Translations under genes and position numbers: made by a program
Notes under the pieces: generated by a model
Seen by the model: the letters and a program-made list of their open reading frames with translations, nothing else
Told to the model about the DNA's origin: nothing
Databases searched by the model: none
Shown here: piece after piece, positions 24,090 through 33,686 of the stretch
Position numbering within the stretch: position 1 is the first letter of the stretch
Layout of the letters: each line of letters opens with the position of its first letter
Assembly (NCBI GenBank): GCA_947502765.1
Contig: CANNBA010000001.1
Location: 1 to 64,000, forward strand
Direction of reading: 5' to 3'
From: BACL11 sp945865535
Lineage (GTDB): Bacteria > Bacteroidota > Bacteroidia > Flavobacteriales > BACL11
DNA: 64,000 nt

Positions 24090-26759
24090 TTATAATTCAA
24101 GTGTTATTTGGCCTCCGCTATATTCATCATCAGAATTTTTAGATGACTTAGTTTGCTTATCTTCTATAATTTCATTGGTTATTTCTAATTCAATATCATT
24201 CTGAATCTTGATGCTTTCTGTTGCAGTTTTTTCTATTACTTGTGTCTCTATTTCTTCAATTATCACTTCTTCATAAGGTAATGGATCTAGTAAATTAATC
24301 TCTTTTACATTTTTAGATGTTAATTTATTACCTAAAGCTTTCTCTCCTTTAATAGCTATAAACTCTGCAATATTTATTATTTCAGCCTGCCTTTCTTTTC
24401 CTTTTTCTTTAACAAAAACCAGTTCAACTTGAGGCCTCCAATGGGTACTTACAACTTCAAGTTGACTTTCTTTATGATCGGTAATAAAACTAAAACGAGA
24501 CATGCTGTTGTCAACTAAAAAACGCTTCACATAATAGGCCTTTTTATGACCATCAAAATATACAACAGAAATAGGTTTATTTGGGTTATTTTGTTCAATA
24601 TGAATCATGTCTTCATCAAAATGATTAGAGATGTCAAAAGACTTTAATTCAATTTCTCCAGATTGCTGAATGGTAAGAATCTTATCTGTTGGTTTAAAAG
24701 CTCCTAACAACTCTCCTCTTTGATCGACATTCAATCTTTGAACCGTGTCGTCATACCAAATTTTTCGAGCAGATAATGTAGAAATTCCAGTTGATTTAAG
24801 CTCCACTTTAAGAACTGGATTTTTTGTGATAATATTGCCGCCTGCCTCTTTTCCTTTAATTGTTAATTCCGCAAAATCAATATCAATTTTAAGTGTTTTT
24901 AATTTTGCTAACTTTTTAAGATGAACTATCACAGTTTCAGCCTCACCATTAGGATTTGCAGTAAAATAAAGTATTTTACTTGCTTTTGCTGATTTTGTAA
25001 TACTGTAATCTTTACCCCTTGTAATTGAACTAACTGGGAATCGTTTCATCAAAGTATTGCCTGATTTTCCGTCTTTATAAATCATATTATAAATTGTACG
25101 ATCATCTTTCTTTTTAAATACCGCACAATAAATAATCCCTTTTCCAACAAATACTTTACTGTCAACTTTTACCACTTGCATGTTTCCATCTTGCTTAAAA
25201 ATGATAATATCATCAATATCCGAACAATCACAAATAAATTCATCTTTACGCATAGCAGTACCAATAAAACCTTCTTCTCTATTAATATAGAGTTTTTTAC
25301 TAGCTACTACTACTTTTGTAGCGTCAATACTTTCGAAAGTTTTAATTTCGGTTTTACGCTCTTTTCCTTTACCGTATTTAACTTTTAAATTCTTAAAATA
25401 GTAAATGGCATAATCGATTAGATTGGCTAAAAATCCTTTTATATTTTGAATACTTTCTTCAAGCTTTAAGAGCTCTTCATTTGCCTTATTCAAATCAAAC
25501 TTAGTAATTCGCTTGATTTTGATTTCGGTAAGCTTTTCAACATCTTCATTAGTTACGCTCCTTAAAAGCTGTTTAATGTGAGGTATTAATGCTTTATGGA
25601 TCGTGCTAATTATTAAATCCCAATTATCTAACTCCTCAATTTCATGATAAATTCTATTTTCAATAAAAATTCTTTCTAAAGATGCAAAATGCCATTTTTC
25701 TTCTAATTCATCAAGATTTACTTCAAGCTCTTTCTTTAATAATTCAAGGGTATAATCTGTTGATTGCTGTAAAATATCAGACACCCCAATAAACTTTGGA
25801 GTATTGTCCTCAATTACGCAAGATAAAGGAGATATTGAAACTTCACAATCGGTAAAACTATAGAGAGCATCTATTGTTTTATCTGGTGATATTCCTGATG
25901 GAATAGTAATTGCAATTTCTACATGTTCAGCAGTATTGTCCTCTACTTTTTTGATTTTAATTTTACCACTATCATTGGCTTTTAGAATAGACTGAATTAA
26001 TGATGAAGTAGTGGTTGAAAATGGCAATTCTGAAATAATAAGCGTGTCTTTACTTTCTTGATAAATTTTAGCTCTTACTCTAATTCTTCCGCCTCTTTTC
26101 CCATCATTATAATTGCTAAAATCAGCACTTCCTCCACTAAAAAAATCAGGAACTATTTTTGGCTTTACTCCTTTTAGTATTTTTATTGAAGCATCTATTA
26201 ACTCGTTAAAATTATGAGGTAATATTTTAGTAGATAACCCAACAGCAATTCCTTCAACACCATGAGCTAAAAGCAGAGGAAATTTAACGGGTAATGTCTG
26301 AGGTTCTTTGCCTCTACCATCATAACTAGCGGACCAATTTGTAATTTTTTTATTGTAAACAACATCAAGGGCAAAAGGAGTTAATCTTACCTCAATATAC
26401 CTTGGAGCTGCAGCACTATCACCAGTGGCAACATTTCCCCAATTTCCTTGCATATCCAAGAGTAATTCTTTTTGACCAATTTGGACCATTGCATCACCAA
26501 TTGAAGCATCACCATGAGGATGGTATTTCATAGTATGACCAATTACATTGGCTACTTTATGATATCTTCCATCATCCAGCTCCTTTAAGGAATGAAGAAT
26601 TCTTCTTTGAACAGGTTTTAATCCGTCATTAATATGAGGAACTGCACGCTCTAAAATAACATAAGACGCATAATCCAAAAACCAATTTTGGTACATGCCA
26701 GAAACATGAATCACTCCTTCTTGAGCATTGTTATTTTGTTCTAAATTTTCCTCTTCCAT
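24090..26759 (-). CDS. parC: DNA topoisomerase IV subunit A
   Basis: An 889-residue type IIA topoisomerase A subunit. The catalytic Tyr121 lies in AAAPRYIEVRL. The winged-helix region contains GLKPVQRRILHSL and KYHPHGDASIGDAM; Ala85 occupies the place of E. coli GyrA Ser83, the main quinolone-contact residue. A C-terminal DNA-wrapping beta-pinwheel begins near residue 490, and an acidic Ser/Lys tail ends the protein. Pairing with a ParE-type subunit two genes upstream supports topoisomerase IV, which decatenates daughter chromosomes, rather than gyrase. A small membrane protein gene separates the two, abutting parC without a gap. Confidence 0.94.
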   Translation of the reverse strand: MEEENLEQNNNAQEGVIHVSGMYQNWFLDYASYVILERAVPHINDGLKPVQRRILHSLKELDDGRYHKVANVIGHTMKYHPHGDASIGDAMVQIGQKELLLDMQGNWGNVATGDSAAAPRYIEVRLTPFALDVVYNKKITNWSASYDGRGKEPQTLPVKFPLLLAHGVEGIAVGLSTKILPHNFNELIDASIKILKGVKPKIVPDFFSGGSADFSNYNDGKRGGRIRVRAKIYQESKDTLIISELPFSTTTSSLIQSILKANDSGKIKIKKVEDNTAEHVEIAITIPSGISPDKTIDALYSFTDCEVSISPLSCVIEDNTPKFIGVSDILQQSTDYTLELLKKELEVNLDELEEKWHFASLERIFIENRIYHEIEELDNWDLIISTIHKALIPHIKQLLRSVTNEDVEKLTEIKIKRITKFDLNKANEELLKLEESIQNIKGFLANLIDYAIYYFKNLKVKYGKGKERKTEIKTFESIDATKVVVASKKLYINREEGFIGTAMRKDEFICDCSDIDDIIIFKQDGNMQVVKVDSKVFVGKGIIYCAVFKKKDDRTIYNMIYKDGKSGNTLMKRFPVSSITRGKDYSITKSAKASKILYFTANPNGEAETVIVHLKKLAKLKTLKIDIDFAELTIKGKEAGGNIITKNPVLKVELKSTGISTLSARKIWYDDTVQRLNVDQRGELLGAFKPTDKILTIQQSGEIELKSFDISNHFDEDMIHIEQNNPNKPISVVYFDGHKKAYYVKRFLVDNSMSRFSFITDHKESQLEVVSTHWRPQVELVFVKEKGKERQAEIINIAEFIAIKGEKALGNKLTSKNVKEINLLDPLPYEEVIIEEIETQVIEKTATESIKIQNDIELEITNEIIEDKQTKSSKNSDDEYSGGQITLEL

Positions 26760-27254
26760 CTAATTGTTTTTTGCAATTATTCTATCCAATGCACTACAAA
26801 TTTTCTCTATTTCTTTTTTCGACATCAAAGTAAGATGAAATCGTTTTATTACTCGCTTCCCTTTATCAGATTTTATTTTTAACATCAATGTTTTATTAAA
26901 AGATAATGGCCTATTGAAAAATGCATAATCAGCTAACATTGTATGTGGAATGTCTACATAATCTTTTTCTTTGAAAAATTCCAAAATCGGTCTGTATGAT
27001 GTAACTTGAATGATATAAGCATCTATCTTAATAGTATAATAATACTGCCCAATTATTATTAAGTAAAGTAAAATAACCCCACTAATTAGACCAAAAATAA
27101 GATTTTCCATAAAAAAATTCGAAATACCTGAGGAACTAAAATACTTTATAAACCCAATAGGAATTACAACTGCAATAAGAAAAGAGAAAAAGAGAAATCC
27201 AAATAAGTAGATTATTTTTGTTTTATTATGAAACTTTAAATTTATTTTATGCAT
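26760..27254 (-). CDS. Two-helix membrane protein between parE and parC
   Basis: A 164-residue protein not recognised as a named family. It has two membrane helices (about 12-35 and 45-70) and a C-terminal cytoplasmic part of about 90 residues rich in beta strands (IKIDAYIIQVTSYRPILEF, TLMLKIKSDKGKRVIKRFHLTLM), ending in an amphipathic helix (EIEKICSALDRIIA). That arrangement resembles bacterial PH-like membrane proteins (inference from predicted topology only). It overlaps the parE stop by eight bases and its own stop abuts the parC start, so it must be co-expressed with topoisomerase IV. Confidence 0.75.
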   Translation of the reverse strand: MHKINLKFHNKTKIIYLFGFLFFSFLIAVVIPIGFIKYFSSSGISNFFMENLIFGLISGVILLYLIIIGQYYYTIKIDAYIIQVTSYRPILEFFKEKDYVDIPHTMLADYAFFNRPLSFNKTLMLKIKSDKGKRVIKRFHLTLMSKKEIEKICSALDRIIAKNN

Positions 27255-29094
27255 CTACAATATCTTCCTCAATCCTTAAATTATCAATTATAAAATCTTG
27301 TCTTTCTTTAGTGTTTTTACCCATAAAATAGGCTAATAAATCCTGTATCCTATCTTCTTTGGCTAAAATTACAGGATCTAACCTCATATCTGGGCCAATA
27401 AAGTGTTTAAACTCATTAGGAGATATTTCACCCAATCCTTTAAATCGTGTTATCTCAGCAGATTTTCCAATCTCTAACAATGCACTTTTTCTTTCCTGCT
27501 CATTATAGCAATAAATGGTTTTGTTTTTATTTCTAACTCTAAATAGTGGAGTCTCTAAAATGTAAACATGGCCTTCTTTTACTAACTCGGGAAAGAACTG
27601 CAAAAAGAAAGTAAGTAATAACATTCGAATATGCATACCATCCACATCAGCATCAGTTGCAATTACAATTTTATTGTATCGTAAATCATCAATACCTTCC
27701 TCAATATTTAATGCTGCTTGTAATAAGTTAAATTCCTCATTTTCATACACAACCTTCTTAGTAAGCTCGTATGAATTTAAAGGCTTACCTCTAAGACTAA
27801 ACACCGCTTGAGTTTGAATATCTCTGGTTTTAGTAATCGATCCTGATGCCGAATCCCCCTCTGTAATAAAAAGTGTTGAGTTTACTCTGTTTTCTTTTTC
27901 TTGGTCATTGTAATGCACTCTACAATCCCTTAGTTTTTTATTATGTAAACTGGCTTTTTTAGCACGCTCTCTAGCTAATTTTTTTACCCCATCCATAGCC
28001 TTGCGTTCATACTCGGTCATTTTTATTTTTCTTTCAATCGCCTCAGCTGTTGCAGGATTTTTATGCAAATAATTATCCAAATGTTTCTTTAAGAAATCCT
28101 GAATAAAAGTAAGTACTGAAACTCCATTAGGCTCCATCTCTGTTGATCCTAATTTTGTTTTGGTTTGAGATTCAAATACTGGCTCTATTACTTTTATGCT
28201 TATAGCAGCATGAATTGCTTGTCTGATATCAGAAGATTCATAGTTCTTGCCAAAAAATTCTCTTATTGTTTTTACTAGGGCTTGCCTAAAAGCACTTTGG
28301 TGCGTACCTCCCTGAACAGTATGCTGCCCATTAACAAATGAATAATACTGCTCAGAATATTGATTTTTACAATGGGTAATTGCCACTTCAATATCATCTG
28401 CTCTTAAATGTATAATGGGATACAAGATTTCATCATCAATTCTTTGTTCTAAAAGATCAAAAAGACCATTTTCAGAATAGAATTTTTCGCCATTAAAAAT
28501 TATTGTCAATTCTGGATTGAGATAACAATAATTCCACATCATTTTCTCTATATACTCATGTATGAATCGGTATTTCCCAAATAGTATTTCATCCGGAATA
28601 AAAGACACTTTAGTTCCCTTTCTACTAGAACAATCTTGTATGGGCTGTTCATGAGTAATTTCTCCATGTGCAAACTCTACTATCTTACTTTGACCATCAC
28701 GAACAGATTTTATTTCAAAATAAGATGAAAGTGCATTAGCCGCTTTAGCCCCCACCCCATTAAGCCCTACTGATTTTTTAAAGACTTTAGAATCATACTT
28801 AGCTCCTGTATTAATTTTTGAAACTACATCTGTGACTTTTCCAAGAGGTATTCCTCTACCAAAATCACGAACAGTAACTTTATTATTTTTGACAGTAACT
28901 TCAATAGTCTTCCCATTTCCCATCACAAACTCATCAATGGCATTGTCAAGCACCTCTTTTAATAAAATATAAACGCCATCATCAGGAGAAGACCCATTTC
29001 CCAATTTTCCAATGTACATTCCGGGTCTTAATCGGATGTGTTCTTTCCAATCTAAGGATCGGATACTATCTTCATTATAGGATACTTCAGCCAT
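27247..29094 (-). CDS. parE: DNA topoisomerase IV subunit B
   Basis: The ATG at 29094 gives 615 residues starting MAEVSYNEDSIRSLDW; an upstream ATG (29133) would add 13 residues and is less likely. The GHKL ATPase domain carries RLRPGMYIG, LKEVLDNAIDEFVMG, GRGIPLG and GLNGVGAKAANALS. The TOPRIM domain has LFITEGDSASGS and the metal-binding DADVDGMHI. The C-terminal block RFKGLGEISPNEFK is typical of ParE/GyrB. With ParC it forms the ATP-driven decatenase. The TAAATTTG element lies 36 bases upstream. Confidence 0.95.
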   Translation of the reverse strand: MAEVSYNEDSIRSLDWKEHIRLRPGMYIGKLGNGSSPDDGVYILLKEVLDNAIDEFVMGNGKTIEVTVKNNKVTVRDFGRGIPLGKVTDVVSKINTGAKYDSKVFKKSVGLNGVGAKAANALSSYFEIKSVRDGQSKIVEFAHGEITHEQPIQDCSSRKGTKVSFIPDEILFGKYRFIHEYIEKMMWNYCYLNPELTIIFNGEKFYSENGLFDLLEQRIDDEILYPIIHLRADDIEVAITHCKNQYSEQYYSFVNGQHTVQGGTHQSAFRQALVKTIREFFGKNYESSDIRQAIHAAISIKVIEPVFESQTKTKLGSTEMEPNGVSVLTFIQDFLKKHLDNYLHKNPATAEAIERKIKMTEYERKAMDGVKKLARERAKKASLHNKKLRDCRVHYNDQEKENRVNSTLFITEGDSASGSITKTRDIQTQAVFSLRGKPLNSYELTKKVVYENEEFNLLQAALNIEEGIDDLRYNKIVIATDADVDGMHIRMLLLTFFLQFFPELVKEGHVYILETPLFRVRNKNKTIYCYNEQERKSALLEIGKSAEITRFKGLGEISPNEFKHFIGPDMRLDPVILAKEDRIQDLLAYFMGKNTKERQDFIIDNLRIEEDIVDA

Positions 29095-29130
29095 TTTTAT
29101 ACTTATTTTCTTGGTATTTGAAACAAAAAA

Positions 29131-29138
29131 CAAATTTA
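29131..29138 (-). promoter_or_regulatory. TAnnTTTG promoter of the parE-parC operon
   Basis: TAAATTTG on the minus strand ends 36 bases before the parE ATG at 29094. It overlaps the upstream ATG at 29133, which argues against that codon as the start. Confidence 0.5.
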
Positions 29139-29232
29139 AAATTCTAAGAGAATGAATCTAATTGGATGTTCTTTCGTTATTAACAGGGTTTTCAACTGAA
29201 AAAATAATCCTGAAAAAGAAATTTTTTTTTAA

Positions 29233-30330
29233 CTAAACATTAAAACGAAAATGCATAATATCGCCATCTTGTACGATATATTCTTTTCCTTCAACCGATA
29301 ATTTGCCATTATCACGACAAGCTTGCTCTGATCCTAATGAAATAAAATCATTATAAGCCATTACTTCTGCTCTAATAAAGCCTTTTTCAAAATCAGTATG
29401 AATAACTGCTGCTGCTTGTGGCGCCCTAGTTCCTTTAGTAATCGTCCAAGCTCTTACCTCTTTTTCTCCAGCAGTAAAATAAGTTTGTAAATTTAAAAGT
29501 TTATATGTTGCTTGAATTAAATAATGAACTCCGGGCTTATCTAAACCCAATTCTTCCAAAAACAGGAACTGTTCTTCCACATCTTCTAATTCTGCAATTT
29601 CAGCCTCAATGGCAGTGGCAATTAAAAGTACTTCTGCATCTTCATTTTTAACAGCAACTCTTACTGCTTCCACATGTTTATTGCCTGTTTTCACAGACGC
29701 TTCATCAACATTACACATATACAGTACTGGTTTAAATGTAATCAACTGTAAATCAGAAATAATTTTCAATTCTTCTTCATTTGCATCCAAACTTCTTGCT
29801 GAATTTCCTGCTCCTAAATGGGTAATATATTTCTTAGTAGTATCAACAATTTTTTGAGCAGCTTTATCGCCTGATTTAGCAGTTCTTATATTTTTATCAT
29901 GAAATTTCTCAAGTGTTTCCAAGTCTTTTAATTGCAATTCCATATCAATAGTTTCCTTATCTCTTACAGGGTTAACTGAGCCATCAACATGAACAATATT
30001 ATCATCATCAAAACATCTTAAAACATGAATAATTGCATGTGTTTCTCTAATATTTGCTAAAAACTTATTACCAAGGCCCTCTCCTTTACTAGCCCCTTTC
30101 ACAAGCCCCGCAATATCCACTATCTCTACAGCAGTTGGCATTACTCTTTGAGGATTTACAATTCTAGCAAGTTGCTCTAGTCTCTCATCAGGTACTGAGA
30201 TTATTCCAATATTAGGCTCAATAGTACAAAATGGAAAATTAGCCGATTGCGCTTTCGCTTTTGATAAACAATTAAACAAAGTTGATTTGCCAACATTGGG
30301 TAACCCTACAATTCCACATTTTAATGCCAT
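29233..30330 (-). CDS. ychF: Ribosome-binding ATPase YchF
   Basis: A 365-residue Obg-family P-loop protein. The G1 motif is GIVGLPNVGKSTLFN, followed by NFPFCTIEPNIGI, the G3 motif DIAGLVKGASKGEGLGNKFL and NVDE in place of the canonical NKxD, which accounts for the ATP preference of YchF. The C-terminal TGS domain ends VQDGDIMHFRFNV. It binds ribosomes and is linked to stress responses. It is transcribed alone and is divergent from the transketolase operon. Confidence 0.96.
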   Translation of the reverse strand: MALKCGIVGLPNVGKSTLFNCLSKAKAQSANFPFCTIEPNIGIISVPDERLEQLARIVNPQRVMPTAVEIVDIAGLVKGASKGEGLGNKFLANIRETHAIIHVLRCFDDDNIVHVDGSVNPVRDKETIDMELQLKDLETLEKFHDKNIRTAKSGDKAAQKIVDTTKKYITHLGAGNSARSLDANEEELKIISDLQLITFKPVLYMCNVDEASVKTGNKHVEAVRVAVKNEDAEVLLIATAIEAEIAELEDVEEQFLFLEELGLDKPGVHYLIQATYKLLNLQTYFTAGEKEVRAWTITKGTRAPQAAAVIHTDFEKGFIRAEVMAYNDFISLGSEQACRDNGKLSVEGKEYIVQDGDIMHFRFNV

Positions 30331-30352
30331 AGTACTATTTTAAAAAAGTTGA

Positions 30353-30360
30353 CAAAGATA
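30353..30360 (-). promoter_or_regulatory. TAnnTTTG promoter of ychF
   Basis: TATCTTTG on the minus strand ends 22 bases before the ychF ATG at 30330. Confidence 0.5.
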
Positions 30361-30474
30361 TAATTTAAACCAAAAGACAAAAAAATATTCCTTTTTTAGA
30401 TTATTTTGTCAACAATGCGTTAATAAAATCAAAGATGTTTCGTTTGCATTAATGCAACAAAAAACTTGTATTCT

Positions 30475-30482
30475 TAAATTTG
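30475..30482 (+). promoter_or_regulatory. TAnnTTTG promoter of the transketolase-VWA operon
   Basis: TAAATTTG ends 25 bases before the ATG at 30508. Confidence 0.5.
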
Positions 30483-30507
30483 CAGATAAATTAATAAAGC
30501 AATAAAA

Positions 30508-31353
30508 ATGCCCACTATTTCCGAGCTAAAAAATACAGTTACCCAAATAAGAAGAGATATAGTGCGAATGGTGCATGCTAATAATTCAGGACATCCTGGA
30601 GGATCTCTAGGTTGTACAGAGTTTTTAACCGCCCTTTATTTTGAAGTAATGAATCACAATACCAATTTTACTATGGACGGTATTGGTGAAGATATTTTCT
30701 TTCTCTCTAATGGACACATTTCTCCTGTATTTTATGCTGTTTTGTCCCGTAGAGGTTATTTTGATATTGCAGAATTAGCAACTTTTAGAAAAATAGACAG
30801 TCGTTTACAGGGACATCCTACTCCACATGAAGGATTGGAAGGAGTGCGTATGGCATCAGGATCATTAGGACAAGGACTTTCTACTGCAATTGGTGCAGCA
30901 CTTACTAAAAAGCTTAATAATGACAAGAGTATTATTTACACTTTACATGGTGATGGAGAATTACAAGAAGGTCAAGTATGGGAAGCATTTATGTATGCAG
31001 CTGGCAAAAAGGTAGATAATCTTATTGCTACTATTGATTACAACAAAAAGCAAATTGACGGGTCAATTGATGAAGTTTTGCCTATGGGTAATCTTAGTGC
31101 TAAATTGAAGGCTTTTGACTGGATTGTTTTAGAAGAGTTTCAAGGAAATAATCTAGAAGCTGTTATCAATACATTAAAAAGAGCGAAAGAACTTACCGGA
31201 AAAGGAAAGCCTATTGCTATTATCCTACATACTGAAATGGGAAATGGAGTTGATTATATGATGGGAACACACAAATGGCATGGTTCTGCTCCTAATGATG
31301 AGCAGCTAGCTGCTGCCTTATCACAAAACCACGAAACTTTAGGTGATTACTAA
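30508..31353 (+). CDS. Transketolase, N-terminal (thiamine diphosphate-binding) subunit
   Basis: A 281-residue half-transketolase. The thiamine diphosphate site is GDGELQEGQVWEAFMYAAGKK with DYNKKQIDG completing the GDG-N motif. VHANNSGHPGGSLGCTEFL, GHISPVFYAVL and GSLGQGLSTAIGAAL are the usual cofactor and substrate blocks. It forms an active enzyme with the separately encoded C-terminal half at 32719-33654 in the non-oxidative pentose phosphate pathway. Unusually, a VWA-domain gene lies between the two halves. Its final 11 bases overlap the start of that gene. Confidence 0.96.
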   Translation: MPTISELKNTVTQIRRDIVRMVHANNSGHPGGSLGCTEFLTALYFEVMNHNTNFTMDGIGEDIFFLSNGHISPVFYAVLSRRGYFDIAELATFRKIDSRLQGHPTPHEGLEGVRMASGSLGQGLSTAIGAALTKKLNNDKSIIYTLHGDGELQEGQVWEAFMYAAGKKVDNLIATIDYNKKQIDGSIDEVLPMGNLSAKLKAFDWIVLEEFQGNNLEAVINTLKRAKELTGKGKPIAIILHTEMGNGVDYMMGTHKWHGSAPNDEQLAAALSQNHETLGDY

Positions 31354-32716
31354 AAGAATCCAAATAGTACTAATGGCTACTCTCCTACTAATGGTGAGTT
31401 TTTCTGCTATAGCTCAAAAAAAGCAGGAGCCAGTAAATCGTATTCTTTTTATTTTTGATGCCTCACTATCAATGCAAGGCAGGTGGCAAAGTGGTAGCAA
31501 AATTAATATTGCTAAAGATCTTTTAAGCAATATGGTTGATTCTTTAAGAAATATTGAAAATCTTGAAATAGGACTTAGAGTTTATGGACATAAAAGTAAA
31601 TTCCCTCCACAAGATTGTGAGGATACACATCTAGAAGTGAATTTTTTAAAAGCAAAGGATGCTGTTGATATTATAAAAAAGAAGTTAGCTGTTATAAAAT
31701 CTAGAGGAACTACTCCTATTGCTCGATCACTTGAAGAAGGCGCAAAAGATTTTCCTGATGATGATGGTAGAAATATAGTTATCTTAATTACTGATGGAAA
31801 AGAGGAATGCGGAATGGATCCCTGTGCAGTTTCTCGTTTTTATCAAAAAAAAGGAATTATTCTCAAACCTTTTGTGATTGGTGTTGGGCTTGATGATAGT
31901 TCGAAAGAATCGTTTGATTGCGTAGGTCGTTTTTTTGATGCTAGCAGAGAAGAAGATTTTACCAATATTTTAAATATCGTAATCTCACACGTTATTGATA
32001 ATACTACTGCACAGGTTAATTTATTGGATGAAAATGATGAGCCAACAGAAACTAATGTAAACATAACTTTTTACAATGAATTTACCGGTATGGCTAAATA
32101 CAATTTTGTACATACTATGAATGCTTATGGACATCCTGATACTATGGTAATTGATCCTGTTTTAACCTATAAAGTTGTAGCTCACACCATTCCACCGGTG
32201 AGTATTGAAAATATTATACTGACTACAGGTAAACACACTATAATCCCTTTAAAAACGCCTCAGGGTAAGTTTGAAATAAAAATGAATTCACAAATAAACT
32301 ACCAATTTATTGTGCGCCCAGCAGGAGTTGATACCACATTAAATATTCAATCAATTAATGAGGTGGAAAAATATCTTATTGGTAAATATGATATTGAACT
32401 TTTGACTTTACCCAGACAAAAATTTTATAATGTTGAAATTTCACCCATTGAAACTACTTTTCGGGCTATGCCAACACCTGGATTAGCAAATATTGTACTA
32501 CCATCAAAAGGATATGGTGGGTTGTATAAGCAAAATGGCGATCAATTGGAACAAATTTATCATTTTAAAGGTGATAAAACTGATTATAAACTTACATTAC
32601 TACCAGGAAAGTACAAAGTAGTATTTAGAGCAATTGGAGCTAAAGAATATATTTATACTATTGAAAAAAGTTTTACAATACAATCAGGAAAATCTGAACT
32701 GATAAAAATTTATTAA
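31343..32716 (+). CDS. Secreted von Willebrand factor A domain protein, inside the transketolase operon
   Basis: A 457-residue protein. The GTG at 31343 gives a signal peptide with a basic n-region (MITKRIQIVL...SFSAIAQ, 1-25); the ATG at 31373 would leave only 15 residues before the cleavage site. The VWA domain (about 32-215) has an intact metal-adhesion site: DASLS (39-43), T123/T124 and D151 in LITDGKEEC. Several Cys (for example in PPQDCED, GKEECGMDPC) may form disulphides. The rest (about 220-457) is beta-rich, with repeats resembling Ig-like modules. It starts inside the first transketolase gene and stops two bases before the second, so it shares their transcript. Ligand unknown; no lipobox. 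Confidence 0.88.
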   Translation: MITKRIQIVLMATLLLMVSFSAIAQKKQEPVNRILFIFDASLSMQGRWQSGSKINIAKDLLSNMVDSLRNIENLEIGLRVYGHKSKFPPQDCEDTHLEVNFLKAKDAVDIIKKKLAVIKSRGTTPIARSLEEGAKDFPDDDGRNIVILITDGKEECGMDPCAVSRFYQKKGIILKPFVIGVGLDDSSKESFDCVGRFFDASREEDFTNILNIVISHVIDNTTAQVNLLDENDEPTETNVNITFYNEFTGMAKYNFVHTMNAYGHPDTMVIDPVLTYKVVAHTIPPVSIENIILTTGKHTIIPLKTPQGKFEIKMNSQINYQFIVRPAGVDTTLNIQSINEVEKYLIGKYDIELLTLPRQKFYNVEISPIETTFRAMPTPGLANIVLPSKGYGGLYKQNGDQLEQIYHFKGDKTDYKLTLLPGKYKVVFRAIGAKEYIYTIEKSFTIQSGKSELIKIY

Positions 32717-32718
32717 AT

Positions 32719-33654
32719 ATGGAAATGAAAGATACACGCTCAGGATTTGGAGCAGGATTAACTCAATTGGGAAGAACCAATCCAAATGTAGTAGCATTAT
32801 GTGCCGACCTTACTGGATCGTTAAACATGACTGATTTTCAAAATGAAAATCCGCAGCGCTTTTTTCAAATAGGAATTGCGGAAGCCAATATGATTGGCAT
32901 TGCAGCTGGAATGACAATTGGAGGAAAAATCCCATTTACAGGCACATTTGCTAACTTTTCTACTTCAAGAGTTTATGACCAAATAAGACAATCGGTTGCA
33001 TATTCTGGAAAAAATGTAAAAATCTGTGCGTCTCATGCTGGCTTAACATTGGGTGAAGATGGGGCAACACATCAGGCGCTTGAAGATATAGGTATGATGA
33101 AAATGCTACCACACATGGTAGTTATCAATCCATGTGACTACAACCAAACAAAAGCTGCAACTATTGCAATTGCAGACCATATTGGGCCTGTATATTTAAG
33201 ATTTGGAAGACCGAAAGTTCCTAATTTTACGCCAGAAAATCAGCATTTTGAAATTGGAAAAGCACTACATCTTAAAAAAGGAAATGATGTCACTATTTTT
33301 GCAACAGGACACCTAGTTTGGGAAGCTTTAGAAGCTGCTAAAAGCCTAGAAAATGAAGGGATATCGGCAGAAGTAATTAATATTCATACTATTAAGCCTT
33401 TGGATAATGAGGCTATTTTAAAAGCTGTGAAAAATACAAAATGTGTTGTTACTGCTGAGGAACACATGCTAAATGGAGGGCTTGGAGATAGTATTGCTCA
33501 ATTACTTTCAAGAAATACCTCTACTCCTATTGAGATGGTTGGTGTTGATGATACTTTTGGGGAAAGTGGGCCACCAATGAAATTGATGGAAAAATACGGA
33601 TTAACAGCTGCTGATATTATCACGGCTTCTAAAAAAGTAATAGCTAGAAAATAA
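32719..33654 (+). CDS. Transketolase, C-terminal subunit
   Basis: A 311-residue half comprising the pyrimidine-binding domain (about 5-180) and the C-terminal domain (about 190-311). Characteristic blocks are VVALCADLTGSLNM, FFQIGIAEANMIGIAAGM with the catalytic Glu that activates thiamine diphosphate, SHAGLTLGEDGATHQALEDI and VTAEEHMLNGGLG. It pairs with the N-terminal half at 30508-31353. Only two bases separate it from the VWA gene stop, so it is translated from the same message. Confidence 0.96.
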   Translation: MEMKDTRSGFGAGLTQLGRTNPNVVALCADLTGSLNMTDFQNENPQRFFQIGIAEANMIGIAAGMTIGGKIPFTGTFANFSTSRVYDQIRQSVAYSGKNVKICASHAGLTLGEDGATHQALEDIGMMKMLPHMVVINPCDYNQTKAATIAIADHIGPVYLRFGRPKVPNFTPENQHFEIGKALHLKKGNDVTIFATGHLVWEALEAAKSLENEGISAEVINIHTIKPLDNEAILKAVKNTKCVVTAEEHMLNGGLGDSIAQLLSRNTSTPIEMVGVDDTFGESGPPMKLMEKYGLTAADIITASKKVIARK

Positions 33655-33660
33655 TTTTAC

Positions 33661-33668
33661 TATCTTTG
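33661..33668 (+). promoter_or_regulatory. TAnnTTTG promoter of the deiodinase-like gene
   Basis: TATCTTTG ends 18 bases before the ATG at 33687. Confidence 0.5.
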
Positions 33669-33686
33669 TAAAACAACTTTTTCAAA

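Noticed and set aside
24053..24100. Longer N-terminus for the LVIVD-repeat protein from the ATG at 24100.
   Set aside because: It would overlap parC, place polar residues before the signal peptide, and read through the TAAATTTG element.
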